DNA of 64,000 nt from Rhizophagus irregularis. Lineage: Eukaryota > Glomeromycota > Glomeromycetes > Glomerales > Glomeraceae. The stretch spans positions 2,620,001-2,684,000 of the forward strand of contig NC_089458.1 of assembly GCF_026210795.1 (NCBI RefSeq), read 5' to 3'. Both the position numbers and the translations under genes were made by a program. Under the pieces are notes generated by a model. It made no database searches. It was given only the letters and a program-made list of their open reading frames with translations, and was not told the DNA's origin. This document shows, piece by piece, positions 10,808 through 24,300 of the stretch (positions within the stretch are counted from its first letter, which is position 1; the number at the start of each line of letters is the position of its first letter).

Positions 10808-13800
10808 TGAGTAAAATATGGAATGAGAGGAGGCTGCCTTTTTATATTTTCAAGTTTTATTTCATGGTCGTACTAAAAGGAAAGTTGGCATCATCATGTC
10901 AATTAATTATGTCCAATCAAGAAAGCCATGTTAATCTTTATTACAAAAATCATTCGATTTTGAAGTGCAGATATCATGTATATCATATTTCTCGAATTTT
11001 TTTTTTTTATTACATCTATAAATCTATAATAGTAAATTAGGATTTTTTTTGATAATATATGTATATAGTAAAATACATATTTGTTCTTTTATACATTTAT
11101 AAATATGATATCAAAATAAAATATCTTTCTAAATGGCAATTATAATATAAAATTTTTTTTATCTATTTATTTATCAGTTTGAAAGGTCAGAGATTTTTAG
11201 TTATTTATCTTCAAAAAAAGTGATAATAGAAAATAAAAAAAAAATAGAATATTGATTTAATTTGATAACTATCATATTTTTTTTCAAAAAGTATAGTTTT
11301 TCAATATAAATAATAAACTGAAAACAATCCATTATTAGAATTAGGAAATATATAAAATCATTTGAACCTATATATATAGACAAATGTTCTACTGACAAAT
11401 CATATTTAATTAGTTGTTATTAATAGTAGTAAATTTTTTTTGCTAAAAATTTCAATTTCATTACCAACTAGTTTTGGTTTTATTATTAATTAAACTATAC
11501 AATAATAATTTTTAAAAAATATATAAAATTATATTATTTATTCCATGGCTTCTTGTTAAAATTTGTGATTTTTTTTCTTAATATTTTCATAAATGATGTT
11601 TATTTAAAAAGATATTAAAAGATTTTATGGTATAGATACTGTAATATATACTTGTTATTCTATGGATTTTAATGAATAACTGAAATATTTACTGATAGTT
11701 TGATACTTTGAAAATCCTTCAAAGAGAAAAAAGTATCAGTATATATATATAATGTTATTAGATATCTATAGAATAACAGGTTTAGCTTATTATATATGAT
11801 ATATATACTGATAGATTTTATACTTTTTTATCCTTTTTTTATACAAGTAGAATAATTTACAAAAAAATCCATCAATATATATATATAATAAATAGAATAA
11901 AAATCAGTTATTTTATAATTAAATTAGAAAATTAATTTGCTTATTTTTATATAATTTTTAAGGTTAAATATCAATAATACTTAGCGATCATAATAAAAAC
12001 CTTTGCTTAGAACTATTAATAAAAAATATTTTGGAACTTTATCTATATAAGTATTTTCTGGTATTTTGTATATATAATAGTTATTTTACAGGAAATTGTA
12101 AATATTAATGATTATAATTTATAAAATATATTTATTAACTAAATAATTTATCACTAAAAAATATTTTATTAAATACAATTTTAAATATAATCAATATATT
12201 GTAAAGCTAAACTAAACATAATATACAAGTAGATTAATAATATTCAATTAATAAAGTTAATAAACAGTAAAAGAAAAATTTAAAATTAATACTATTATAA
12301 AAAATGTAAATTTCTTTACAAATATTATACTTATATATACCTATAAAAATTAATATGTAGATAGTTTCAACCTTGCTGAACAATTTTCAATTAATTTAGA
12401 AAGTCAATTTTATTTGTATAATTATGCTCTAAAGTTATAAACAAAGAAACAAAAAATTTAAAGTTAGTACCATTATAAAAAATGCACTTTTCTCCATAAA
12501 TATTATACCCACACTTATAAAAATTAATATATAAGTAGTTTTAACCTTTCTGAACAACTTTTAATTAATTTAAAAAGTCAATTTAATTTGACTAAAGTGG
12601 TGTAATTATACTCTAAAGTTATAAATAAAAAAGTAAAAAATTTAAAAGTTATTATGGTACAGTGCAAAAAGATTTGTACATTACTAAAAAAGGATAAGAT
12701 TTATGCCAAAGAAAAATTTTGTAAAACTAAATATAACAGGCTGAGATTTATATATTTATTAGTAAATAATTACCCGAATTTGCTGCTAAAAATTTTTTTT
12801 ATATTATGATACTTTCTTTTTCCTTAAAATAAAGTAGCATATCACTAATAGATAACGAAAAACTAATGATAATAAAATATGCATAATTATCTTTCAAAGG
12901 CTAATTTTACAAAAGAAAGTTATCTGAACCTTAAATTACGCAAGTAAGTTGCTGAAACACTAATTGTACTAAGAGTACAGTTGGGAGCATTGCATTAGAC
13001 TGGAATAAGTACAGTGATTGCACATTTACACCACATAAAACACTTTGGATGGCCTAATCCAACTTCAAGTATAAAAAACTGGAAGTCAATATTGTTTTTC
13101 AAATGAATTACAAAAACTAGAACTATTAGAGCTGGTTTAAATATACAAGAAAATGCTACCATTTTCTTGCATTAAAATTGCAAAACAATATGATCATGAA
13201 GTTTTTATATGTCACCTATTACTATGAACTACAGCCAATTAAAGGTGTTTAAGCAGTTGTAAAAGGTGAAATTGTAAGATTTTAAATTATTACCTGTTTG
13301 AAATACACTTTTAAATGCATTAAAAAATGAAGCTAATTTAAAGATTATAAAAAATTTTAGAAAAAAGTGCTTAAGATACCAAAGCATATTTTAGTATATT
13401 TTGAGGCTAACAAAAATGTATAATTAATTAATAAAGAATCTAATAATTATAGTAAATCTGATGATAATGCACAATTTGATGTAATAAATGATATTATAAT
13501 ATTTCCAAATATATACTAATAAGATTTATATAAAAAAAAATGAAATTTAATTTATTAAAAAAATTTTTATTGTCATTTTTTTTGATGTACAAATTTTTTT
13601 GCATCGGACCATACCATTATAAAAAATATGCTTTTTTATATAAACATCATATTTAGCCTTATAAAAATTAAAATACAAGTAGATTTAACTTGCTAAACAA
13701 CCTTACTTAAGCATAAAAAGTAATCTCATATAACCAAAATGGTGAATAGTAAATTATATTTTAAAGTAAAACATATTTACAATAATTTTATTTAACAAAA

Positions 13801-14090
13801 TAAACATGTATAATATAATAATTTTGTATTAAAAATGGTATACTGAGTTTAATAAAAATTAATAAAAAAATATTATTACATGCTCATTAGGATTGTGCGG
13901 AATTTATTATACCAATATTTTTGTTATCATGCCCAATATTTTTTATGATGATCAACAATATAATTATATTAGTACACATACGGGATTATATATATCAGCC
14001 TTCAGCTGATATTTTGATGTCCTGTTCAATAACATACAATTATTAAAAGAAAATGAAAATTAATAAAATATTGAAAAAAAAACTGAAATT
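10808..14090. other. AT-rich gene desert
   Basis: More than 3 kb with no credible gene. Two stretches near 12270-12370 and 12450-12640 resemble each other (both contain AAAATGCAC/AAATGTAA, then ATAAAAATTAATAT and TAGTTT(C/T)AACCTT), and a weaker third copy lies near 13610-13740. They look like three diverged copies of one repeat. Less AT-rich sequence at 12950-13260 may be a relic of a mobile element, but I could not identify it. Confidence 0.45.
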
Positions 14091-14432
14091 TTATCAAAAA
14101 AATTTTTTATTTATGTATTTATATAGTTTTTTTTTTAAAAAAAAAACTTTATTATAGATGCGATCATGCCCTATTATAATCACGCTTACCTACATATATA
14201 AACTTACAAATATAAGATAAACAAATACATATAAGAATTAAGCATTATGAAACAAGACTACTTTTCATAAAGAACAAGTCGACCTGTCACCTAAACGATC
14301 ACATCATTGTTAAAAATCATGATGCGATCTCAAATTCAAAGGTGACTGTTATGATCTACCTAAAAATTTGCCCAATAGCCACCTCGATGGAATGCCAAAT
14401 CATTCCATTTATTCCAATTACTTTCTAACATA
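14091..14432 (+). repeat. dispersed repeat, copy 1 of 2
   Basis: About 340 bp that align with 15396-15690 at roughly 80% identity by eye. Shared blocks include AAGCATTATGAAACAAGACT, GGTGACTGT(T/C)A(T/A)GATCT and AAATCATTCCATTT. Both frames are full of stops. No coding content was recognised. Confidence 0.6.
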
Positions 14433-14549
14433 TTACAGTCAACATTGTAGTGATACTTGGCTAAACTCTTTTTGCCAAAAATTTCGTAAATTTTATTTAT
14501 ATAAAATTATAATTTTATTATAAAAATATATTAAATTATATTATACATA

Positions 14550-14682
14550 ACACAGGTCGAAAAGTGAAAAATCAGGCATCAATCAGTCACCAATCAGTCA
14601 CCAATCAGTCACCAATCAGTCACCAATCAGCTACCTGATTGTTGACTGATTGGTGCCTGATTTTTTACTTTTCGACCTGTGT
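14550..14682. mobile_element. 133-bp inverted-repeat element with internal 11-bp tandem repeats
   Basis: Ends are near-perfect inverted repeats, ACACAGGTCGAAAAGT and its complement, extending inward through AAAAATCAGGC. Between them CAATCAGTCAC is repeated four times and then folds back on GTGACTGATTG-like sequence. The whole unit could form one long hairpin, the shape of a foldback MITE. No clear target duplication was found. Confidence 0.6.
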
Positions 14683-15395
14683 AAAATAGTTTTATAAATT
14701 CCTTTAAAAAATATTATATTTTAATATAAATTTATTATTTTTTTTTTTATAAGTAATTATTATAATTAAAAATCCATGGAAATCCATAAAAAATCTATGG
14801 AAATACTATGGAATATTGAATTTCGGCATTTTGTCTTTTAATTTTAAATGTCTAAACTATTTCGGTTTAGTCAAATGACTAAATATTTCGGTTTCGCTCA
14901 GGATCTCTAACTCAACATCTTTAACACCCACTTCAGTGCGTTTATTATGTGACTTAGCTTTTTTATCTTTACCACTAATACCGCACCGCTTTTCTTTCTT
15001 TATCTACACGTTATAAATAACGTGCATGTATGATTCTTTCTTTATTAATAAAAGCTGTATGTACATACTATTGAATACAGAATGATGAAATAAACAAATA
15101 AAATGTATTTGTTAAAACTACTGAAGAAGTCTATATATTTTTCTTTCAAATAAAATTTGCCATATGTAAATATAATCAAATATGGAATAGTGTGAAACTA
15201 AAAAATAAATTCAATAGATAAATTACCTATATATTTTTCTTTCTAACTAAATAGCCCTATGTAAATATTATCAAATAGGGAATGTTTTATATATTTATAT
15301 AGTAAAATTGTAAAATGTAATATAAAATTAACTGAAAGCAAAATCATCAATAATAAAAATAAAATAAAAATTAATTATAAATTTAATATATAATT

Positions 15396-15690
15396 TTTTT
15401 TTTTTTATTCATTTATTTTAGATGCAATCTTGTCTTAATATAACTACGTTTACTTACATACATAAACTTAAAATAAGATTACAAATATATATAAAAACTA
15501 AGCATTATGAAACAAGACTACTTTTCTAAAGAAAAGTTGATCTGTCATCTAAACGATCATATCACTGTTAAAAACAATGATACAACCCAAATTTTCAGGT
15601 GACTGTCAAGATCTGCCTAAAAATTTACCCAGTGACCACCCCAATAGAATGCTAAATCATTCCATTTGTTCCAATTAGTCTCATCATTAA
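15396..15690 (+). repeat. dispersed repeat, copy 2 of 2
   Basis: Partner of 14091-14432 (same orientation, about 1.3 kb away, roughly 80% identical). Sequence beyond both copies (14920-15010 and 15710-15800) is also loosely similar, so this may be an old tandem duplication of about 1.3 kb. Confidence 0.55.
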
Positions 15691-16929
15691 AGTTTACTAC
15701 ATGAACGTTATTATCCTCACATTTCTTATACTTCGACTTCATTTTTTTCATTTTACTACTAATATTACATCTTTTCTCTTTTCCACTTATAACTCATTCC
15801 TATATTTCCAAATCAATATCTTAAAATCTAAAATTATTTTGCTAATTATTAGTTTTAACATTTTTTGTATCTGTTATCATATATAACTTCAATAAATCAA
15901 CCAATTGATGACTCACTTGATTTTTTAATAAAAATGTAAAATCATATAAACTATTAAGATCCCACATATCTAATGCTTCAACTTTACATTCAACTTGATA
16001 CCTATCTAAATCTTTTTTAGAAATTTCAAAAATTATATTCACTAAAAATAATTTAAATCCTTTAATTATATACTGTACGACCTCTTGAATTTTATCACAT
16101 CTCTATAAATGATTTTTCTTTTATACCAGAACCCTGCTTACTTATAAGATAGGTCACCCCCAGGTCTAAGGTAAAAATCATATATAAAATTCTTTGCAAA
16201 TCCTACTATAAAAGGAAATTTTATGTTACATTGTTATAAATTTTTTCCTTTTTAGCTAATTAACCAATAGAATTTAAGAAAAAAGTAAGGTAAAAACTAT
16301 TAGTAAAGGGCCAATTTTTTACGGTGACCTTTATTATAAGTAAGAGAGGTCATTCTATACCACAAAAATTACATTTCTAACTTTCATTATAAATGTTCGG
16401 TTTCCGTTTTTTGAGATTTACACATGTTGGTAATTCATTACAACAGATTTTGATTCTAAATAATTGTAGAAAATGGTTCTCAAATAATGTATTATATTGA
16501 TTTATACAATTTAATTTCAAGGATATTTTCCAATCTATTAATTCCAATAATTCTGATTGCTTATATATTTCATTTTTATTCAACCCTAAGAACTCATAAA
16601 TTTAATATATAATATTTTAAGAATTCTATAAATATGAAAATTAAGCAATTAAAACTTTTATTTTAAAATAATATTAAAAATATGCAATTTAATTCTTATA
16701 TAGTATAAAATTTTCTCAAAATTAAGCATTATAAAATTTTTACATCATAAAATTTTTCTATGTTGGCTAAGTGTCTTAGTACTTTATATACAGTATATAA
16801 GACTTTTCTGGAGTCCTATATATATAGTTGTTTCCAAAATTCAATTGGCAAATCCGAAATCTGAAATTATGAAATCGTAATTAATTACGTATTCTGAAAT
16901 TTGCATAATAGTGCGAAATTGCAAATATC
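15691..16929. other. AT-rich stretch without genes
   Basis: Only short, low-complexity frames occur. I see no conserved domain, RNA gene or clear element in this 1.2 kb. Confidence 0.45.
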
Positions 16930-17325
16930 TTGGGATCTAGTGATTAGATTTCGATGATCTTACTACCATTCGATTCGTCTCATCGAGGCGAATCTAATGA
17001 TATGTGTTTCATTTCTATAGCACCGATATTGATGGAGTAAAATTACTATAAACATTTAATGAATTTTGGTGTTGGAGTACGATCTAGTGATTAGATTTGA
17101 ATGAATTTACCACCATTCGATTCGTCATGACGAGACGATTCTAATGGCGGTAAGATCATCTTTCTAGCATTGAAATTGGTGGTGCTATTACGCTATAAAT
17201 ATTTAAAAGTTATTGGTATCGGATCGCGATCTAGTGATTGGATTTAAATGATCTTACTACCATTAGAATCGTCTTATCAAGACGAATCAAATGGTAGTAA
17301 GATCATCCAAAACGGATCACTGGGT
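16930..17325. repeat. three ~147-bp repeat units each with a hairpin
   Basis: Units begin near 16936, 17083 and 17229 with GATCTAGTGATTRGATTT, followed by a fold-back such as TACCATT...GAATCGTCTT/AAGACGAATC...AATGGTA. The hairpin stems differ in sequence between units but stay paired. The sequence GGATCACTGG at 17316 links them to the ATCACTGGAT repeats seen at 36.9, 39.9 and 48.7 kb. Confidence 0.6.
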
Positions 17326-17532
17326 GCTGAGTTATTATTTGTTAAAGTTTTTATATATAAATCGGCCAAAATTAAGGCTAATTCTGGCCAAATATTTTCG
17401 TAATACGAAATTAATTACGGAGTCCGAAATCAATTATGGAATATGGAGTTTTTCTAATGAATTACTTAATAATTACAGAATTACGTAATTAGTATTTCCG
17501 TAATACTAAAATAATTTCGAACACAAGTATAT

Positions 17533-18132
17533 ATGTGATTCGAGGATCCAGCTTGGCACCATAACAGTAACCTGATAGTATCTTTGGAGCTGTCATGGAA
17601 CTAATGAGGAACTGGCAGGGAGCTAAAGTAGTTCTGTTAATTTATGCCAGCTTAAATGCCAACTTCTTATACCCAAAGATCTGGCTGAAATTGTGGAATA
17701 ATGCTGGCCGATTTATATTGCGCCTTACTGCACTGGTCACATGACTTTTGCTGACTCGCAGGTCAGAGAATTTGAAATGCAAAATATAAAAAACTGTACA
17801 TTACCATAGTCAGCCTGCACCATTTGTGACCCAACTATTGCCTATTTGTTACTGGTATATGTATGCTAATTTTTTGAGTGCTTTTTCAATATGCCCAATA
17901 AAAGTAAAGTTATAGGAAAAAATATCGAATCCATCCTGTATGTATGCCGTCACCAAGAAAATTTGTTAGTAACGCTCTTAGTGACACTCTTAGTGACACC
18001 CCTGTATACTTTTTTTGAAGTTTGGAGATGTTCGGTTATCTTCCTTTATATCTGTCACTATGTCACTAAGAGTCACTAAGAAAAAGTAAAGTTCTAGGAA
18101 AAAAATTGAATTTTTTATGGGTATCAGCATGG
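17533..18132 (+). repeat. 600-bp dispersed repeat, plus-orientation copy
   Basis: Matches 58002-58610 in reverse orientation at over 90% identity by eye. It runs from GATTCGAGGATCCAGCTT to GGGTATCAGCATGGT, with internal CTTAGTGACACTCTTAGTGACAC and GTCACTAAGAGTCACTAAG. The short frame 17891-18079 recurs in the other copy but shows no domain. The right edge is cut by the end of the hAT element at 18134. Family and transposition type are unknown. Confidence 0.75.
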
Positions 18133-18459
18133 TTAAGGTTGCTTGCCGAAACTAGAGGGTTTTGGCAGAATGGCGTACGCGAAACTGCCGAAACTAGTTT
18201 CGCGAAATCATCAAGAAATGCTGAAACTGCAAAACCTATCAAAATCGCGAAACTGCCGTAACTTGCCGAAACTGTTTCGGCGTTTCAGCAATACTTTCTA
18301 TATGATTTAATTAGAGTTTCGGCATTTAAACAATTTATAAGAATAAAGACAATATGAATTTTTGTATGTAAATATTTATTTTATAATATTTAATATTAAA
18401 CTAATAAAATATATTATTAAAAATATAATAAAAATTAAAATTTAATAATATCTTTATCT

Positions 18460-19514
18460 TCATGCGGACCTGCTTCTACCTCTTCTTCTATCTCTACTTC
18501 TGTCCCGTCTTCTATCTCTACTTCTATCTCGTCTTCTATCTCTACTTCTTGATCGAGACCTAGATTGCGACCTTCTTCTTTTCCTTCGCAATCTATATTC
18601 ATATCGACGTCGATCATGCGCAGCATGCTGCCGTCGATACTCTTGTCTAAACAGATCTAAAATCTAAGGTTGCTTGCCGAAATCAAGTAGTTTAAAACCG
18701 AAAGTTTAGGCAATTAAAAGTAAATGTGCCGAAATTATACAATGCCGAAACTTTTACCAAAAGGCCGAAATTTGGCCGAAATTATTGGCCAACATTAATA
18801 CTATAATTCTGGCCGGAATAACGATAGACACATAATTTTCCTTTTATGGAATTTTGTGTAACATTTGTGCGACACATTTCTCCGATTTTACTGGAAAATA
18901 AAATTTCCTTTTTTTTGGAATTTTGTGTAATGTCACGTGACACAATGTCATAATTTCGGCCGAATTTTAATTTTGGCCAAAATTAAGACCGAGTTTCGGC
19001 CTAATTTCGGCATTTTTGGCATTTGATTTGATTGGCCGAAACCTTTCGGAATTTCCTTTTTAGTTTTGGCAGGCAACCTTACTAAAATCCAATAAAAATA
19101 TTAATGAATTGAATGAATTGCCTAAATAAAATTAATTTAAAATAATAATTAATAATAATTACCGGTTTGTAACCAGAATTCATCGTTCATATCAGCAAAA
19201 CACGCTTTATCGAAACTATTTGGGCTTATAATAGGAATGTCGTCATCATTATTATTTATTATCCTACTGAGGTTTTCATAACCTCGTTTGAGGGCATTCC
19301 ATTTTGTTTGGCATTGCCTAGGTGTCGCTGCAAATCCCATTGTAACGAACACCCTATTTGCTATTATTGTCCATGCATTTACATGATGATGGTTTGCAAT
19401 TCTTTCAAATTGCTGATGTAAGTTTCTTCGTTCCGCGATTAATTGCCTAGCTGCGTTAATCATCCATTGGAATACTGGTGGTGGCGGTGGGACAAAAGGT
19501 ACTAATGCTGCCAT
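18460..19514 (-). CDS. Myb/SANT-like DNA-binding protein with Arg/Ser/Asp-rich tail
   Basis: Two exons, 19514-19163 and 18656-18460, join in frame to 182 residues. Exon 1 carries a trihelix/Myb-like domain: spaced Trp (FQWMINAARQL, NAWTIIANRV), then RQCQTKWNALKRGYENL, the QC..KW..L...Y pattern of SANT-type domains carried by transposons. Exon 2 codes a basic tail of repeated RDRRRDRSR type. The intron runs from GTAATT to GATTTTAG and holds a 417-bp MITE. Because the MITE duplicated GATTTTAG, an acceptor is present on both sides of it. The gene lies inside the hAT element next to its left end, so it may be an accessory transposon protein. A relative is at 61258-61909. An acidic frame at 18435-18626 covers the same bases in another register and is not the gene. 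Confidence 0.6.
18665..19081. mobile_element. 417-bp hAT-type MITE, 8-bp target duplication
   Basis: Terminal inverted repeats TAAGGTTGCTTGCCGAAA and TAAGGTTGCCTGCCAAAA face inward. Perfect 8-bp duplications CTAAAATC sit at 18657-18664 and 19082-19089. The interior is rich in GCCGAAA copies and has no frame. The ends are the same as those of the larger hAT element around it, so this is likely a non-autonomous derivative moved by that transposase. It sits in the intron of the Myb/SANT gene. Confidence 0.88.
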
Positions 19515-20125
19515 TTTTTATTTTTATAATTTTTTCGTAACTTGAAAATTAAATACAATTTGAAAATTAAAATACAATTTGGTTTTGAATTGCGAAAAAA
19601 AATTCAAATTTCATAATATTTATAATAATTTTAAAATTCGTTATAATGTTTAAAACATGAACTGATGAACATAATAACATTCTACATAATTAAAGTATTT
19701 GTAACAAAATAAACACAGTTTTGATTCTAATGTAATAAATTTAATTAACGCAGTTCTAAATTTTTTTTGTAACGCAGTTCTTAAAATTTATTGATCTAAT
19801 GTAATAAATTTAATTAACGAAGTCCTTAAAACTTATTGATTCTAATATAATATGCTTATCCTTATTCCTTAATTAAATTGCACTATTTTTAAAATATAAT
19901 ATGCTTATCCTTATTTCTTAATTAAATTGCAATGTTTTAAAATATAATATAAAATTACAATTGCCTGCATTGCCTGCATAATTATATGTTAACTGGACTT
20001 TGATCACGAATATTTTGCCCTGCATAATTACATCATTTATTTCCTAAATAGTATTATTATTTAAATCACATGATATTAGAATTAATTCTCATTGGATTAA
20101 CTATTGTAATTATTTCTCATTATTA
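19515..20125. other. spacer between Myb/SANT gene and hAT transposase
   Basis: AT-rich. A block of roughly 65 bp (TTGATTCTAATGTAATAAATTTAATTAACG with variants) is repeated two to three times at 19720-19850. A second pair, AATATGCTTATCCTTATT, lies at 19848 and 19899. No gene was seen. Confidence 0.5.
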
Positions 20126-20968
20126 TTATTCCTCATTATCATCATAATTATCGTCATTATTATCACCGTCATCCATACCTAATACATCATCTATATCATA
20201 ATCATAGTCACCTTCTCCGGGTCTCTTGTTATTACCACTATCATCAACTTCATCATCTTCCACATTATTTTCATCTGAATCATCCAATATATCTCTTGGA
20301 ATATTGCCGATTTCACTAGTAATTGAATCATGCGATAAATTAACAAATTGATCAATCCATAGACTTTCGATTACTACACGGCAATTATCTTCAGGTATTG
20401 TTTCGCCGCTTGTAGTTAATCTCTGAGTAGAAGCTTGCTCCTCATTATATTCCTCATCGTCATCTTCTGCAAAAGCTTCTGCAATACGTATATTGATTTC
20501 ATCATCACTAAGACGAGTATTCTTTTTTTGATCAATTCCATAAAATCCAAGTTCAGTTTTTGAATTGGATTTCCAATACAAAATTAATTTGCACATGGAT
20601 TCTAGTTTATCCACATTAAGATTTAAGCGACGTTTATGACATAGCCATCCTAAAGTCGAAAATCCACGTTCGCAAGTTGCTGAGTTAGGACATATTGCAA
20701 ATAGATAACTTGCAATTCTTGGCAGGGCATCTGGTTCTGATTCGGTATTAATATATTTCCACCAATTCACGGGATTATCTTTAGCAAAACCGATATCTAG
20801 GTCAAATGGCTCTTGCTCATTAATATATTTTTGTATTTGATCACATAAAGTTTCAGCTTCGTAATAGTCAAAACCAAATTTTTCTCGATTGAAGCTGCAC
20901 ATTTGATAATTCTCATGAGGGCGCATTTTTTAAGTGGCGCGTTTCTAAATCTGGGATCCATAAAAAAA
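20126..20968 (-). pseudogene. hAT transposase, C-terminal part
   Basis: Holds the hAT dimerisation region: NPVNWWKYI, then LPRIASYLFAICPNSATCERGFSTLG, the conserved A-(T)-S-E-R-x-F-S block of the family, followed by a long acidic tail (DDDGDNNDDN). Its beginning, the DPRFRNAPLK motif, is at about 20960-20925 in another frame, so a one-base slip in an A6 run near 20932 has broken the gene. The piece continues the N-terminal part at 26359-27830, from which it was split by the Helitron. Confidence 0.85.
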
Positions 20969-21059
20969 CAAGTAATTGTCCGGAGCGAAGCGAAGGACTA
21001 TATATGCTTTCGAAAGACTATGACAAATAGTGTCACGTGACGATATCCGGTTGTCCGCA

Positions 21060-21132
21060 TGCGTCACATCTTTTTCAATTTTGTGCTACATAATACATCA
21101 ATTTTGTGCTACATAATACATAATACATAAAC

Positions 21133-21172
<40 letters not shown>

Positions 21173-21180
21173 TAAAAAAA
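21060..21180. repeat. AT-rich microsatellite in Helitron 3' region
   Basis: Two direct copies of CAATTTTGTGCTACATAATA are followed by an (AAT)n run of about 40 bp and an A-rich tract. It lies between the Helitron coding end and its 3' terminus. Confidence 0.8.
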
Positions 21181-21330
21181 AAATCTAAAATTAGAATTGA
21201 TTATAATTGATGATAATCTTGAATGAAAAACAAAAACAAGTGTGAAAAAAAAAATATAACAAAATTAAATTTTATTTTTTGTTGTTAGATTTTATATTGT
21301 TAGATATATTTGTTATCTACAGTAAAGCGC

Positions 21331-24300
21331 TCAGTTTCCTGGTATCATGGAAACTAAACATTTTTCTTCACCAACCCTCTCGAGTAGCCTTTTGCCATCT
21401 TTAATGCGCTGAAGTCTCTCAAAGCTAAATGGTTTAAAAAGAAGATCTTCTAGTGCGTGTACTTGAGACACTACCACAAAAGAAAGTCCTGCGGTGAACT
21501 CATTATCACCAAGATCTATTATGGCCTTATTTAATGTGAGACCTTGACTTTTATGCACCGTGATTGCCCACGCAAGACGAACAGGAATTTGCATGCGTGA
21601 ACATAAAGCTCTGGATTTACCAGTCCAGGTGCGTTTAATTGGTGCAATTGGTACAACTCTTTCACCCTCTAAGCTAACAATGGTGGGTCCTTTGTAATTG
21701 TCAAAAGAGATCAGGACTGCTATAGGAAGATAAGGCGGTCTTTGGTCTTCTCCAAATATTATATCTCAGACTGTTCCTATTGAACCATTGACTAGTCCGC
21801 TTTCTGTTTGTAAGTTTGCCGTTAACATGACTCGTGCACCTCTTGCAAGTAATATATTCACTTCGAGACCATGCGCTGTGTCTGAACTGGCATTTTTTGC
21901 TTCGTTGCCTTCTGAATGTATAGCCTGAATTTTAGCAACAGGAATATCTAAAGATCGAAGCCGATCCATATTCACTGCATTGACTTCAGACCACTTTGTT
22001 AGAAGGACCAAAGCGTCAGAGAAACTATTACGGTCTGTTATGCCAATCTTATCTTCAATTCGTGTGGTAAGAATTTTCCAATCGTCTATGGTAGATTCTC
22101 CATTACGCATCCTCAATAGAATATTTCTGAATTCCTGTTGCTCTTTAGAATTCCCTGATTGACGCTGAATGGTCTCAAGCTTATACACCTCACCGAACTT
22201 TTTGTATACTGCAAGACCACTATTGGATAATGCGTCTCGCTTGGTATTAGCATACATAGGAAGATCAAGGACCGGTGGGAGCTGGCCGAAATCACCGAAC
22301 ATAATAACCGATCTGCCGCCGAATGGTTTGTTATTATGCTCTGGAAAAGCTTGCCGGAGCCGCATGTCGATTAAAGCAAGCATTTGGCGACCAATCATAC
22401 TTTTCTCGTCGATTATTACATAACTCACATCTCTTAATTTACCCTGTAGTTGCTTCAGCCGTTCACCTTTAATTTCAAGATGCTTGGAATCGTTAATTAT
22501 TGGTATTGCTAGCCCTGAATGTATCGTTGTCCCGTCAATATTAAAGGCTGCAACTCCTGTTAGTGCGAGTACAACCATAGGTGACTTGGATCCAGTTCCT
22601 ACCATTTCTTGAAGTCTACATCGAATTGCTTTGATTAGGTAGGTCTTTCTGGTTCCCGCAGTTCCCATTACAATTATCCTTAAAGGTTCAACTTTTCGTC
22701 CTGCAAGCGCATCGTGGTAATGGGACTCTATTCTCCTGAATAATATTTTTTGATTATTATTTAGCATCTGATAATCCACTATTATGTTTTCTTCTTCGTC
22801 ATCGATCCTAGAAATTCTATTTACAAACGTATCAGCATCTGCGAGATCCACATCGGAATACCGTTGCCTTGGATCGTTGATCCAGTCGTAGTTCCTATCC
22901 ATGTCTCGAGATCCTAGATTGGAGGAACAATCAAAACTAGGACTTGGACCCATTTCTGCAAGTAACATCCAATCAAATCGATATTCTTCTTGATCATCAC
23001 CTTCAGTAATTAAGTCATCTTCCTCTTCATCAATTATTTCACTTTCCGCATCGTCTATAGGTGATCCAAGTATATCAATTGGGTCAGCATTGATCTCCTC
23101 AAGATGGTGGCTATACAAGGTTGACCACGCGATGGTACCATTTTCTGTTAATTGTTGAAGGTCTTGATGACGGACGTGAAGAACAACTTTTATGCGACAG
23201 AATTTTTCCCATTGAGGACCTTCACGTATTGGTGATGGCCGTGGAAAAATATGGACAATATTTTTCCGTTGACACTTGGTCCATCGATTTTTGACCAATT
23301 TGTGTGTTAAATGAAGTCGATATAGCGTGAAGTCCTCAAGTTCGATAGGTCAGTCCCAATATGTCTTCAAGGGTGATTTTTCTGTTCATCCTGGATCATT
23401 AACCGTAAGAGAATCTTCTGTTTCTCCGGTGCCACGAATCCATCTTGGTGCTTTCTTATTAAGATTCAAGAAAACAAATTGCCGACTTGAATGATAGAGA
23501 GGAAGACCAAGAAGAATATGACAAGTTTCTTGGGCAGAGATATCCCGTTCCACAACACTATGTAGTAATAGCCTTTGAACCGGGGCGAGTAACGGATCTT
23601 TTAGCTGACTTTCACTAAGGATTCAAATCAATATATCTGAAAAAGCTGCCGAACGTGGCTCCGCTTTGCTTGCATACTTTGAGATGTATTGCAGTGCAGC
23701 GTGTATGGTTAGAATTGGCTTTAAATCCACGTTGGCTCACCATCCTTGTAGTTGAAGTCGACTATGCGGATTGATATATTGATCGTTTCGCGCTGTTACG
23801 AGTTCTAGTTGCCCACGACTATCATCTCTTACAAACGTTCGTTCAACAATTTCTTTAGGATATCCAAACCTGCAAACCTGTTTACTTTCCCGATTAATAC
23901 GAAGACAATATGAAGGATTACATTGGGTATGTCTTTGTAATTTGTTAATCAAATCGATGTAGTCTTGCTGGTCATCGCGTAATTCTTTGTTTTTCTTTTG
24001 ACAGGGATGCTGTTCAGGAACAGGCATATCAAGTCCCGGATTTATCGTGATGACTAAATTATCAAGGTATTGCACAACTTCGTTCATTATGTTTTCATTT
24101 TCCTTCATTTGTTTCCAATCTATTTTGGGTGCATTTCTTCTTTTTCCGATTCCGTACACATGAACACTGCCGCGATGCTGCCATTCGAACCTGTATCACC
24201 AATCCTCCAAATCCCACTGTTGTTTTAGAACGTCATTGAAGAATATTTCAAATCGCTTACTGAAAAACCAGACTGCGATATGAGGATTGTCAACAATGTT

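Noticed and set aside
12950-13260. Less AT-rich patch as a Tc1/mariner relic
   Set aside because: Could not find DDE motifs or TIRs in any frame. Left as unidentified.
17891-18246. 62-residue frame in the 600-bp repeat, also seen at 58046-58246
   Set aside because: Shared only because the repeat is shared. The ends differ between copies and no domain is visible.
18435-18626. Acidic Glu-rich frame
   Set aside because: Same bases as exon 2 of the Myb/SANT gene in another register. The Arg/Ser/Asp-rich register joins exon 1 in frame and this one does not.
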